From positions 1-5,068 of the forward strand of contig DFIX01000058.1 of the NCBI GenBank assembly GCA_002371495.1: 5,068 nucleotides of DNA. Direction: 5' to 3'. Numbering within the stretch: the first letter of the stretch is position 1; each line of letters opens with the position of its first letter. A model generated the notes under the pieces. The model made no database searches. It had not been told where the DNA came from and saw only the letters and a program-made list of their open reading frames with translations. The position numbers were made by a program, and so were the translations under genes. Shown piece by piece: positions 1-5,003 of this stretch. The stretch comes from Eggerthellaceae bacterium UBA3686. GTDB lineage: Bacteria; Actinomycetota; Coriobacteriia; Coriobacteriales; Eggerthellaceae.

Positions 1-245
1 CTAATGCTCTGCTCATATCGTCTTGCACGAAAACCGTTAAAACTTCAATCCATCCCCCTCAAGCACATACACGCCAGCTTTAAATGCGTGAGTGCACGAT
101 AGGAACCAAGAGCTTTCGATTGCCGTACACGTTCTTTGGACGTGACGGCCATTGCGAGCAATGCCAAGGAATCCCTCGCGAATCGGAAGCCCAACGATTG
201 AAGATCGAGCGAGCTAAACACCAATAGTCACGTCGGAGTGTTCCT

Positions 246-530
246 CTAGACTCCCGCAACCGATCGGGCCAGTTGAACGGCAACGAAGCCCAAGATGGCG
301 CCAACGACGGCTGCCGCTAGGGCTGGACCACCGAGTTTTCCGGTAGAGCGGTAGTAGGCGGCGCAGGCTATTCCGGTAATCGTGCTCATCAGGCCACCGT
401 TCGAATAGCCCGAGTAACCCATGTTCCTGACCAGCATGGCGCTAACAATAATGCAAACGCCTATAGCGATGCAGCCGCACAGGAAAAACGCGCCAATCAC
501 TTTGCCCCAACCTGGTTTTTCGCCTTGCAT
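246..530 (-). CDS. small integral membrane protein, unknown function (94 aa)
   Basis: I do not recognise this family. The protein has a short polar N-terminus (MQGEKPGWGK), a strong membrane segment at about residues 11-34, a second weaker hydrophobic stretch at about 46-60 after a Gly/Tyr/Ser-rich loop (GYSGYSNGG), and a third Ala/Val/Gly-rich segment at about 67-90. It is therefore probably a three-pass inner-membrane protein. The ATG at 528-530 was chosen because GGAAGGGG lies about 9 bases upstream. The frame stays open to a TTG at 638, but that extension is Arg-rich, has no ribosome site and runs across the promoter at 610-638. The gene ends in TAG and appears monocistronic. The next gene in the same direction starts far upstream, with a 243-base spacer between. 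No partner gene suggests a role. A real gene is likely; the function is unknown. Confidence 0.7.
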   Translation of the reverse strand: MQGEKPGWGKVIGAFFLCGCIAIGVCIIVSAMLVRNMGYSGYSNGGLMSTITGIACAAYYRSTGKLGGPALAAAVVGAILGFVAVQLARSVAGV

Positions 531-609
531 ACTGACTATCCCCTTCCAACCGTTCGCCCAACTACGCCTCATCCATGCAACCCTTCGTAACGCCCGCTTG
601 CGTTGAGCT

Positions 610-638
610 ATTACAATTGCATTGTCTCGGATGGTCAA
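610..638 (-). promoter_or_regulatory. sigma70-type promoter for the 94-aa membrane protein
   Basis: On the minus strand a -35 box TTGACC (633-638) is followed by a 17-base spacer and a -10 box TGTAAT (610-615). Each matches the consensus at five of six positions and the spacing is ideal. Transcription would begin near 603, giving a leader of about 70 bases before the ATG at 530. The spacer edge holds a short inverted repeat (ACAAT, 3 bases, ATTGT) that might bind a regulator, but it is too short to insist on. Assignment is by pattern only. Confidence 0.55.
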
Positions 639-773
639 TCACCCGATTGTTTGAGCCCAGCATCCAAAAAACTACAATACGGTACTCGCTAGTAGTAACA
701 ATTGGTGGCATAAATAGCCTCGACCGTGAACCGACGCTAATCTGCAACTTAGACAATGGTTTCGCGTAAGAGA

Positions 774-1208
774 CTATCTCTTCGAGGGCAAGTCAATATT
801 GTCGGGATCCGTTGGCCTTGTTCCTGCACCATCAATCGTATTCCCATACTTGCTCGAGAAAGACTTTGCTGCATTGTTGTACCGCGATGAGACGCTGTTG
901 TAACTATCGACCAACGAGTTGTACTCGTCTACCTGGTCTTGGCTCGTAAAGCTATTCGGATCGCCCATTGCTTCAATACGATGATCTAAACTTTTCGCTT
1001 CGTTTAGAATCCGCTCGAGATTATCTACATCTGCGTTATACTCTGAAACCGAATACCCGTTTATTGTCTGTTCAGCCCCCTTCGAGCCAGAACTCGAGCT
1101 CGTAGAACACGCTGTACTAGCACCAAGCATGAGTAACGCCAAGGCTATAACAACTAACAATGCCAATGCTTCTACGCCCTTGGCCGCATGCGCTCCCTTT
1201 ATTTGCAT
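774..1208 (-). CDS. probable small secreted lipoprotein (144 aa), unknown function
   Basis: The N-terminus has a charged start (MQIKGAHAAKG), a hydrophobic core at residues 13-29 and the sequence LGASTAC ending at Cys34. A Ser-rich stretch follows (STSSSSGS). This is the layout of a lipoprotein signal, although Ser rather than Leu at position -3 of the lipobox is atypical, so a simple secreted or anchored protein is possible. Residues about 53-121 are polar and helical-looking, with regularly placed Leu/Tyr/Val (YNADVDNLERILNEAK, VDEYNSLVDSYNSVSSRYNN), suggesting a short helical hairpin or coiled coil. The tail 125-144 is Pro/Asp-rich. The ATG at 1206-1208 was chosen because GGAG lies about 6 bases upstream (AACGGAGATACGA). 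A TTG nine codons earlier has no such support. I recognise no family. No neighbour is close enough to share a transcript with confidence. Confidence 0.7.
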   Translation of the reverse strand: MQIKGAHAAKGVEALALLVVIALALLMLGASTACSTSSSSGSKGAEQTINGYSVSEYNADVDNLERILNEAKSLDHRIEAMGDPNSFTSQDQVDEYNSLVDSYNSVSSRYNNAAKSFSSKYGNTIDGAGTRPTDPDNIDLPSKR

Positions 1209-1531
1209 TCGTATCTCCGTTCCTCGCCTTGTCAAAACCTAACGCCCGACAGGAATCGCGTTCTTCATCCACGAACGCGCGTTCAATGTTACGCAATTCC
1301 CGCATAATAACCTACACCATGTACAGACATCCGATTGGGCAATGGATTCGATATCTCGTTTCATGTGTGGCTGGTTTTATCCTATCACTATATGTACATG
1401 ATAGACGCCCACAAGAAGCGCGAAGACACTTCCATCGCTCCATTGATTTGCGCAATCGTAACTACTATCATCATTACGCAAGAATCCTGCCCTACGTATG
1501 CAAAAAGGCATTTTGGACGCTACTACATATT
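1209..1531. other. 323-base spacer without a convincing gene
   Basis: This stretch separates the start of the 144-aa lipoprotein from the end of higA, both on the minus strand. Open frames exist on both strands: plus 1335-1541 from a TTG, plus 1160-1633, and minus 1377-1631. None has a ribosome site, they overlap each other and the supported genes, and none looks like a known family. Short inverted repeats are visible: CGCGTTC/GAACGCG at 1257-1279 with a 9-base loop, and CTATCA/TGATAG at 1382-1404 with an 11-base loop. Neither is followed by a T tract, so I do not call them terminators. The promoter of the lipoprotein should lie here, but I cannot place it confidently. Confidence 0.5.
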
Positions 1532-1882
1532 TCATTTTTGAGAATTGATAGCAGGTTTCTTCCCTATCGCCACGCCAGGCAGAGGTTCCACTTGCTCGAT
1601 AAGACTCCGGTTGAGCTCGAGCGAGTCCCATAAGTCAACGTTGCGCTGAAGATTCAGCCAATACTGTGCCGTGGTACCAAAAAGCCTGCCCAAACGCAGC
1701 GCCATATCGGGGCTTACAGCCCAGCGCTCACGCACGAGCTCGTTCACCGTTTGCCTGGACACGTGCAGCTTATCCGCCAGCATCGAGACGGTCAGTCCGC
1801 ACTCAGGCAGGTAATCCTCGCGCAGAAACTCGCCTGGATGCGGCGGACGAGCCGCTATCAGGATCATCGCTTCATTCTGCAT
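1532..1882 (-). CDS. higA: HigA-family antitoxin (XRE-type DNA-binding protein, 116 aa)
   Basis: This is the antitoxin and autorepressor partner of a HigB-type mRNA-cleaving toxin. Near the N-terminus is the family signature PPHPGEFLRE (residues 13-22). A helix-turn-helix follows at about 31-50 (LADKLHVSRQTVNELV). After it comes the typical block ALRLGRLFGTTAQYWLNLQ (about 61-79). The C-terminal 35 residues are less conserved and would lie beyond the DNA-binding domain. Length is close to the usual 95-120 for the family. The ATG at 1880-1882 has AAGGGG 6 bases upstream; an ATG five codons in is possible but poorly supported. The gene lies 15 bases downstream of the higB remnant on the same strand, the usual toxin-first order of higBA operons. 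By family knowledge it should bind an operator in its own promoter, and the repeat at 2188-2204 is the obvious candidate. It appears intact even though its toxin is not. Confidence 0.92.
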   Translation of the reverse strand: MQNEAMILIAARPPHPGEFLREDYLPECGLTVSMLADKLHVSRQTVNELVRERWAVSPDMALRLGRLFGTTAQYWLNLQRNVDLWDSLELNRSLIEQVEPLPGVAIGKKPAINSQK

Positions 1883-1897
1883 CTGCTGCCCCTTTTC

Positions 1898-2178
1898 TTA
1901 GTGATAGTCACATATCTCGACGTCATACGCATCGCCATTTTTGAATGTGAAGCATATGCGCCACTGGTCATTTACAGAAATAGCGTATTGGCCAGCCCCA
2001 TTGCCCTTAAGCTGATGCAACCAATTCCCGGGCGGTGTACGCAGATCCTGAACAACGCATGCCGAATCTATCGCAAAAAGCTTGCGCCGAGCCCGCTTAC
2101 ATACATCTAACGGCAAGCCTTTCGCGTTTCCTAACGAAAAATAGATTCCGCATCGTTGTTTTTGAATGATTTGATCAT
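1898..2178 (-). pseudogene. higB: HigB-family toxin gene interrupted by a -1 base frameshift
   Basis: HigB is a RelE-fold ribonuclease that cuts mRNA on the ribosome. From the ATG at 2176-2178 the minus strand reads MIKSFKNNDAESIF and then Arg and a TAG stop. Shifting by one base at the T5 run (2137-2141) continues as SLGNAKGLPLDVCKRARRKL and on to the conserved HigB core LRTPPGNWLHQLKG, NDQWRICF and the ending DAYDVEICDYH. Adding one T to that run would give a continuous protein of 93 residues, the normal HigB length, so a one-base deletion (T6 to T5) is the simple explanation. Alternatives are a sequencing error in the homopolymer, -1 ribosomal slippage on TTT, or a truncated 72-residue product from an in-frame TTG at 2114-2116, which lacks good ribosome-site support. 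The gene precedes higA by 15 bases. Homology is clear; loss of function is inferred. Confidence 0.85.
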
Positions 2179-2184
2179 GGTCAG

Positions 2185-2213
2185 ATTGTAACGTATCACG
2201 TTACTCGTGACAT
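2185..2213 (-). promoter_or_regulatory. higBA promoter, predicted leaderless
   Basis: On the minus strand a -35 box ATGTCA (2208-2213, four of six consensus) is separated by 17 bases from a -10 box TACAAT (2185-2190, five of six). The -10 box ends only six bases before the higB ATG at 2178, so transcription would start at or within a base of that ATG. No Shine-Dalgarno sequence is present upstream of the ATG, which fits a leaderless mRNA, a common arrangement in Actinobacteria. Most of the spacer is occupied by the inverted repeat at 2188-2204. Confidence 0.55.
2188..2204. promoter_or_regulatory. candidate HigA operator, 7-bp perfect inverted repeat
   Basis: GTAACGT, three bases ATC, then ACGTTAC forms a perfect dyad. 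It lies between the -35 and -10 boxes of the higBA promoter and overlaps three bases of the -10, so a bound dimer would block RNA polymerase. HigA proteins are known to repress their own promoters through such dyads. Binding here is inferred from position and symmetry. A second, weaker dyad (TCACG, 5 bases, CGTGA) overlaps it at 2197-2211. Confidence 0.6.
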
Positions 2214-2227
2214 TTTATAATGCCTTA

Positions 2228-2256
2228 TTGAAAGTTATCTATTTATGCAATATATT
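2228..2256 (+). promoter_or_regulatory. promoter of the Phd/ParE-type TA operon
   Basis: A -35 box TTGAAA (2228-2233) and a -10 box TATATT (2251-2256) are separated by exactly 17 bases, and both are close to consensus. Start of transcription near 2262 would give a leader of roughly 30 bases before the antitoxin ATG at 2291. The -10 box lies inside the palindrome 2246-2259. The promoter is back to back with, but does not overlap, that of higBA. Confidence 0.6.
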
Positions 2257-2259
2257 GCA
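2246..2259. promoter_or_regulatory. candidate antitoxin operator, 14-bp perfect palindrome
   Basis: TGCAATATATTGCA reads the same on both strands and covers the whole -10 box of the TA operon. Phd/YefM antitoxins, alone or bound to toxin, repress their own operons by binding short palindromes at the promoter, so this is the natural site. The sequence differs from the HigA candidate operator (GTAACGT/ACGTTAC), suggesting independent control of the two divergent operons. Binding is inferred. Confidence 0.6.
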
Positions 2260-2290
2260 CAAAAAGAGAACTTCGCGTGATTGGAATATT

Positions 2291-2593
2291 ATGCCCCTCC
2301 CCGCAATGATTCCCGAAACCCGGCCCATAAGCGATCTTCGTACGCACCTGGCCGAAATCGAGCAAATTGCCAAGCAGACTGGTGAGCCGATCGTGCTCAC
2401 CCGAAACGGCACCCATACGCTCGTCATCCAAGATAGCCAGGCATACAACCAACGCATTCAGCAAGAACGGCACATCCGCAAGCTTCGCGAAGCCGAAATC
2501 GAGGCGCGGTACTGCCAGCAGACCGTTTCGGCAGAAGATTCCCGCGCCCGTATGGCCGAGATTCAACAGCTGATCGAGAAAGCTTATGCGTAA
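2291..2593 (+). CDS. Phd/YefM-family type II antitoxin (100 aa)
   Basis: This is the labile antitoxin that neutralises the toxin encoded directly downstream and represses the operon. The Phd/YefM DNA-binding and dimerisation fold is recognisable at residues 7-53: IPETRPISDLRTHLAEIEQIA, then GEPIVLTRNGTHTLVIQDSQAYN, with the family's typical 'PI-LTRNG' strand and following beta strand. Residues 54-100 are charged and helical (QERHIRKLREAEIEARY, ARMAEIQQLIEKAYA), as expected for the toxin-binding arm, which is disordered until bound. The ATG at 2291 was chosen because it gives the usual length and has a weak GGA about 7 bases upstream. The open frame reaches 2207 only by running through the promoter. 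An ATG at 2306 is an alternative. The final codons overlap the toxin start by 8 bases, indicating translational coupling. Confidence 0.9.
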   Translation: MPLPAMIPETRPISDLRTHLAEIEQIAKQTGEPIVLTRNGTHTLVIQDSQAYNQRIQQERHIRKLREAEIEARYCQQTVSAEDSRARMAEIQQLIEKAYA

Positions 2594-2897
2594 TATCGTC
2601 TTCCGACAGCGCGCCCAGCTCGACCTCGAGAGCATCTACCTGCATATCGCAGTTGCGCTCGGCTCCCCCAAAGCTGCCCAAGATACCGTTGGAAGCATCT
2701 ATGATGCGCTCGACGGCATCGCCCAGATGCCAACGCTTGGCGCGTCGTTCGCCCATGACGACCTAGAACGCGAGTACAGGCGGACCCTCGTCAAGAATTA
2801 CTGGATCTACTACAGCTTTGATGACGAGCAAATCGTCGTATGGCGCATCTTCCACACACGCCAAGACATTGCAACCCACACAGTTGTCGAGTTTTAA
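2586..2897 (+). CDS. ParE/RelE-superfamily type II toxin (103 aa)
   Basis: This small basic-fold toxin is the partner of the Phd-type antitoxin upstream. The N-terminus MRNIVFRQRAQLDLESIYLHIA (about 1-22) is a first strand followed by the typical helix. The helix SPKAAQDTVGSIYDALDGIAQMPTLG (about 27-52) matches the ParE-type 'A..f...I...i..L...P..G' pattern. The C-terminal sheet YRRTLVKNYWIYYSFDDEQIVVWRIFHTRQDI (about 64-95) carries the family's basic residues and the ending 'I..i.H.R.D'. These are features of ParE more than of the ribosome-dependent RelE nucleases, so the target may be DNA gyrase or remain undefined; I cannot decide from sequence. Length is normal and no break is seen. The ATG at 2586 overlaps the antitoxin end, with GAGAAAG just upstream. 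The module looks intact and potentially active. Confidence 0.9.
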   Translation: MRNIVFRQRAQLDLESIYLHIAVALGSPKAAQDTVGSIYDALDGIAQMPTLGASFAHDDLEREYRRTLVKNYWIYYSFDDEQIVVWRIFHTRQDIATHTVVEF

Positions 2898-2943
2898 ATA
2901 ATCATGAGGCAACGCAAACGAAATGGAACAGCGACGTCAATGC

Positions 2944-2976
2944 GATGAGTCACCTTACCTGGTAAGGTGACTCATC
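2944..2976. repeat. 33-base perfect palindrome with 16-bp arms ahead of the hydrolase gene
   Basis: GATGAGTCACCTTACC, one base T, then its exact reverse complement. The right arm ends at 2976 and the hydrolase ribosome site AGGAG begins at 2977. The site begins 46 bases after the toxin stop. It could be an operator for a dimeric repressor not encoded in this window. As RNA it could also be a stem with a three-base loop that insulates the hydrolase or ends the TA transcript, although no T run directly follows (only TTTT eight bases on, after AGGAG). Symmetry is certain; the role is open. Confidence 0.75.
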
Positions 2977-2988
2977 AGGAGTTTTGAA

Positions 2989-3738
2989 ATGAACCGTATG
3001 CTTAAACGAATCCTGATAGTGCTTTGTGTCTTGACGTTGGTGCTCTTCGGTGTTGGCGCCTGGTACGTGAACGACTACTATCACGCTAATTCCACCGCGC
3101 TTGCAGCCATGGAAGACGGTGGTAACGACAAGGGCACCACCAGCCCCGTTACCCCCGTTAGCGTTCAGGCGCTTTCGGAAAAAGCCGTTGCGTTCGTGCC
3201 CTCCCAGCCGCATGCCGGTTTTATCTTCTACCCGGGCGCCAAGGTGCAGCCCGAGGCGTACGTCCCGCTTATGCGGCGCTGCGCCGAACAGGGCGTTCTG
3301 AGCATCCTGGTTAAGCCGACGTTCAATCTGGCCATCCTCGACCCAACCGCAGCCGACGGGCTTGCGCAGCACTTCCCTGCCATCGACCGCTGGTTCATCG
3401 GCGGACATTCGCTCGGCGGCGTCGTCGCCAGCCAATACGCCGCAGATCATCCCGGCGATTTCGACGCGGTCGTGCTGCTCGGCTCGTACTCGACGGCTAA
3501 TCTTTCGGCGTTCGGCGGCGACGTTCTGCTCGTCTGCGGCAGCAACGACCAGGTTCTCAACCGTCAGAAGTACGAAGAAGCCAAATCCAACCTGCCCACC
3601 ACGGCGCGCGAGCTCGTCATACAGGGCGGCAACCACGCCCAGTTCGGCAACTATGGCGAGCAAGCAGGCGATGGCACAGCCACCATCTCGGCAGTTGACC
3701 AGCAGGCCCAAACTGCAGCTGCCATTGCCAATCTATAA
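2989..3738 (+). CDS. membrane-anchored alpha/beta hydrolase (249 aa)
   Basis: The protein belongs to the alpha/beta hydrolase fold, resembling the 'alpha/beta hydrolase 5' group. A charged start (MNRMLKR) and hydrophobic residues 8-25 form an uncleaved anchor or signal, followed by a polar, flexible stretch of about 30 residues. The catalytic domain would therefore lie outside the membrane. The nucleophile elbow is GHSLGG with Ser141. The probable acid is Asp187 in LVCGSNDQVL, and the probable base is His216 in IQGGNHAQFG. The spacing and order Ser-Asp-His are normal. FIFYPGAKVQPEAYVPLM (78-95) is the usual first strand and oxyanion region. The substrate cannot be told; esterase or lipase-like activity is the family expectation. 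The ATG at 2989 has AGGAG 7 bases upstream. It appears monocistronic, with the palindrome 2944-2976 directly before it. A long frame on the opposite strand (2950-3711) is a GC-driven shadow. Confidence 0.9.
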   Translation: MNRMLKRILIVLCVLTLVLFGVGAWYVNDYYHANSTALAAMEDGGNDKGTTSPVTPVSVQALSEKAVAFVPSQPHAGFIFYPGAKVQPEAYVPLMRRCAEQGVLSILVKPTFNLAILDPTAADGLAQHFPAIDRWFIGGHSLGGVVASQYAADHPGDFDAVVLLGSYSTANLSAFGGDVLLVCGSNDQVLNRQKYEEAKSNLPTTARELVIQGGNHAQFGNYGEQAGDGTATISAVDQQAQTAAAIANL

Positions 3739-3841
3739 GGCGCATCTTCCGCACCCAACAAAGCATTTAGCCACTCGCACAACCGGCGGAAACTAGCTGA
3801 CAACTAAACCACTGTCGACATGGGTCGTATGTAATGCGGGA

Positions 3842-3878
3842 AAATGTGAAAAAAGGGTCAGACCCTTTTTTCACATTT
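3842..3878. repeat. 37-base perfect inverted repeat, possible bidirectional terminator or dispersed repeat
   Basis: AAATGTGAAAAAAGGGTC, one base A, then its exact reverse complement (18-bp arms). The core GGGT-CAG-ACCC followed by six T, preceded by six A on the other side, is a workable intrinsic terminator in both directions. It lies between the convergent hydrolase (ends 3738) and lipoprotein (ends 4023). The core GGGTCAGACCC flanked by A and T tracts looks like a dispersed intergenic repeat as well; copy number cannot be judged from one window. Read as a frame on the minus strand it gives KKGSDPFF, a peptide that marks such repeats when they are mistaken for genes. Confidence 0.75.
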
Positions 3879-3953
3879 CCATGGCTTGTCCTACAGGATG
3901 TCAACAGGGGTTTAGCATAAACGAAACTCATTAATTGCGGCAGGCTCTCGACA

Positions 3954-3987
3954 TAAAGCGGGCCGGAAGACACCTCTTCCGGCCCGC
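3954..3987 (-). terminator. Rho-independent terminator of the 301-aa lipoprotein gene
   Basis: A perfect 13-bp stem, GCGGGCCGGAAGA (3958-3970) with its complement at 3975-3987 and a four-base loop, lies 36 bases beyond the lipoprotein stop. On the minus strand it is followed by TTTATGT, a short and imperfect U tract. The stem is very GC-rich and should be strong. On the plus strand only CTGCTTTC follows, so a role for the hydrolase transcript is less likely; the repeat at 3842-3878 would serve that gene better. Confidence 0.75.
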
Positions 3988-4022
3988 CTGCTTTCAGCTT
4001 CTATCAAGCGCTTCTGAGCAGC

Positions 4023-4928
4023 TTAGTGACCGTACGAATCCTGGCCAGTCACCGCTTTCCATACCTCCTGGAAGCTGCCGCCGACCTGCTCGCCCATGGC
4101 CTGATCGAGCATGCCCGAACCCACGGCTTCTTTACTGAAGATCATGAACTGCGTGGTAGATTCGGAATACGGGCTGATGATGGCAAGGTATTCCTTCATC
4201 GACGGACCGTAGAAAATCGCGATGCCCTCGCCGTTTTTGAAGTAGCTGTCCTCGACGACGCACTTGGCGTTGCCCTTGAGCGCCGCCTCGGCATCTTTGT
4301 AGCCGGCCACGATGTTGAAGCCGATGGCCACGATGGCGCCGCCCTTCTCGTTCATCTCGTCGTAGGTCTGCTGCGTGTAGGTGCCGGTCTGCTTGTAGGC
4401 GCTGAACTGCGCGCCGTCTTCTTGGCGCACCCACGCCAGGTCGGATTCATTCCACTTGTAGCCCTGCTGGTCGAGCAGCGTCTCGAGCTGCCAGCCTTTG
4501 AGCTCGGTCAGCGAATACAACGTGACGTTACCGTGCTCATCGGTGCACTCGTCCACGAAATCGAATCCCGGCGCCTCGGCCTCGGTGGCGGTTTCGGCCG
4601 CTGCGCTCGCGCTCGGCTCGGCCGCAGATGCGCTCGATTCCTCTTCCGACATAGTGTCGTGACCGGCCAATGGTTCGTCGACCGTCACCGTGCCAGAATC
4701 CGCAGACGCTGACGAAGCAGAAGTCGCGTCCGCGGACGCAGCGCTCGCGGACGCAGCTGCCTCTGAGGAGGCGGCCGTCGCGCTTACGCTCGCACTCGAA
4801 GCGCCGGCATCCGATGCGCCCGAAGCGCTCGCCGCCGATGAACTCGCCCCCGAAGAGCCGCAGGCACTTAGCCCCAATGCCAAAACGAGCGCCGCCGCAC
4901 ATACGATTGCCCTGTTGAATAGTCTCAT
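4023..4928 (-). CDS. lipoprotein with long Ser/Ala linker and unrecognised C-terminal domain (301 aa)
   Basis: The N-terminus is a textbook lipoprotein signal: MRLFNR, a hydrophobic core at 7-20 and the lipobox LSAC with Cys23 as the modified residue. Residues 24 to about 118 are low-complexity Ala/Ser with acidic residues increasing toward the end, probably an extended spacer lifting the domain from the membrane. Residues about 121-301 form a folded domain with mixed strands and helices: VTLYSLTELKGWQLETLLDQ, a Trp/Tyr-containing region YKWNESDLAWV, IVAIGFNIVAGYKDAEAALKG, and IAIFYGPSMKEYLAIISPY, then a helical end. It has two cysteines (128 and 223) that could pair outside the cell. I do not recognise the family; no catalytic motif is apparent. 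The ATG at 4928 has GGGGAGG 7 bases upstream. The gene appears monocistronic, with promoter and terminator both visible. The frame 4026-4712 on the opposite strand is a shadow. Confidence 0.92.
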   Translation of the reverse strand: MRLFNRAIVCAAALVLALGLSACGSSGASSSAASASGASDAGASSASVSATAASSEAAASASAASADATSASSASADSGTVTVDEPLAGHDTMSEEESSASAAEPSASAAAETATEAEAPGFDFVDECTDEHGNVTLYSLTELKGWQLETLLDQQGYKWNESDLAWVRQEDGAQFSAYKQTGTYTQQTYDEMNEKGGAIVAIGFNIVAGYKDAEAALKGNAKCVVEDSYFKNGEGIAIFYGPSMKEYLAIISPYSESTTQFMIFSKEAVGSGMLDQAMGEQVGGSFQEVWKAVTGQDSYGH

Positions 4929-4974
4929 ATGAGCACCTCCCCGGAATCAGCCCATCCATGATTACCTACGTGAA

Positions 4975-5003
4975 ATTATCTCAGGGGCGTGAACTGACGT
5001 CAC
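4975..5003 (-). promoter_or_regulatory. promoter of the 301-aa lipoprotein gene
   Basis: On the minus strand a -35 box GTGACG (4998-5003, four of six consensus) and a -10 box GATAAT (4975-4980, five of six) are separated by 17 bases. Transcription would start near 4968, about 40 bases before the ATG at 4928. The -35 box overlaps an 8-base palindrome TGACGTCA (4995-5002), which may be chance. Confidence 0.45.

Noticed and set aside
150..163. Small inverted repeat CATTGC-GA-GCAATG downstream of the membrane protein gene
   Set aside because: The loop is only two bases and no T tract follows on either strand, so it is not a convincing terminator.
80..304. 74-residue minus-strand frame at the left edge
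   Set aside because: It overlaps the end of the membrane protein gene in another frame and shows no family features or ribosome site.
1209..1236. TTGACA hexamer on the minus strand just upstream of the 144-aa lipoprotein gene
   Set aside because: A matching -10 would fall on the start codon and downstream of the ribosome site, so it cannot drive this gene from the chosen start.
1160..1633. 157-residue plus-strand frame across the lipoprotein start, spacer and higA end
   Set aside because: It overlaps two better supported genes on the other strand, is rich in Arg/His/Tyr in an unnatural pattern, and has no recognisable domain.
2207..2290. N-terminal extension of the Phd-type antitoxin frame
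   Set aside because: It runs through the operon's own promoter and operator and would make the protein longer than the family.
2950..3711. 253-residue open frame on the minus strand opposite the hydrolase
   Set aside because: It is an antisense shadow of a GC-rich gene with a clear catalytic triad; it has no ribosome site and its frame runs over the palindrome.
3767..3973. 68-residue minus-strand frame containing KKGSDPFF
   Set aside because: The middle is a translation of the inverted repeat 3842-3878 and the upstream end lies in the terminator; there is no ribosome site.
4026..4712. 228-residue open frame on the plus strand opposite the lipoprotein
   Set aside because: It mirrors the lipoprotein coding sequence, has biased composition typical of a shadow frame, and has no ribosome site.
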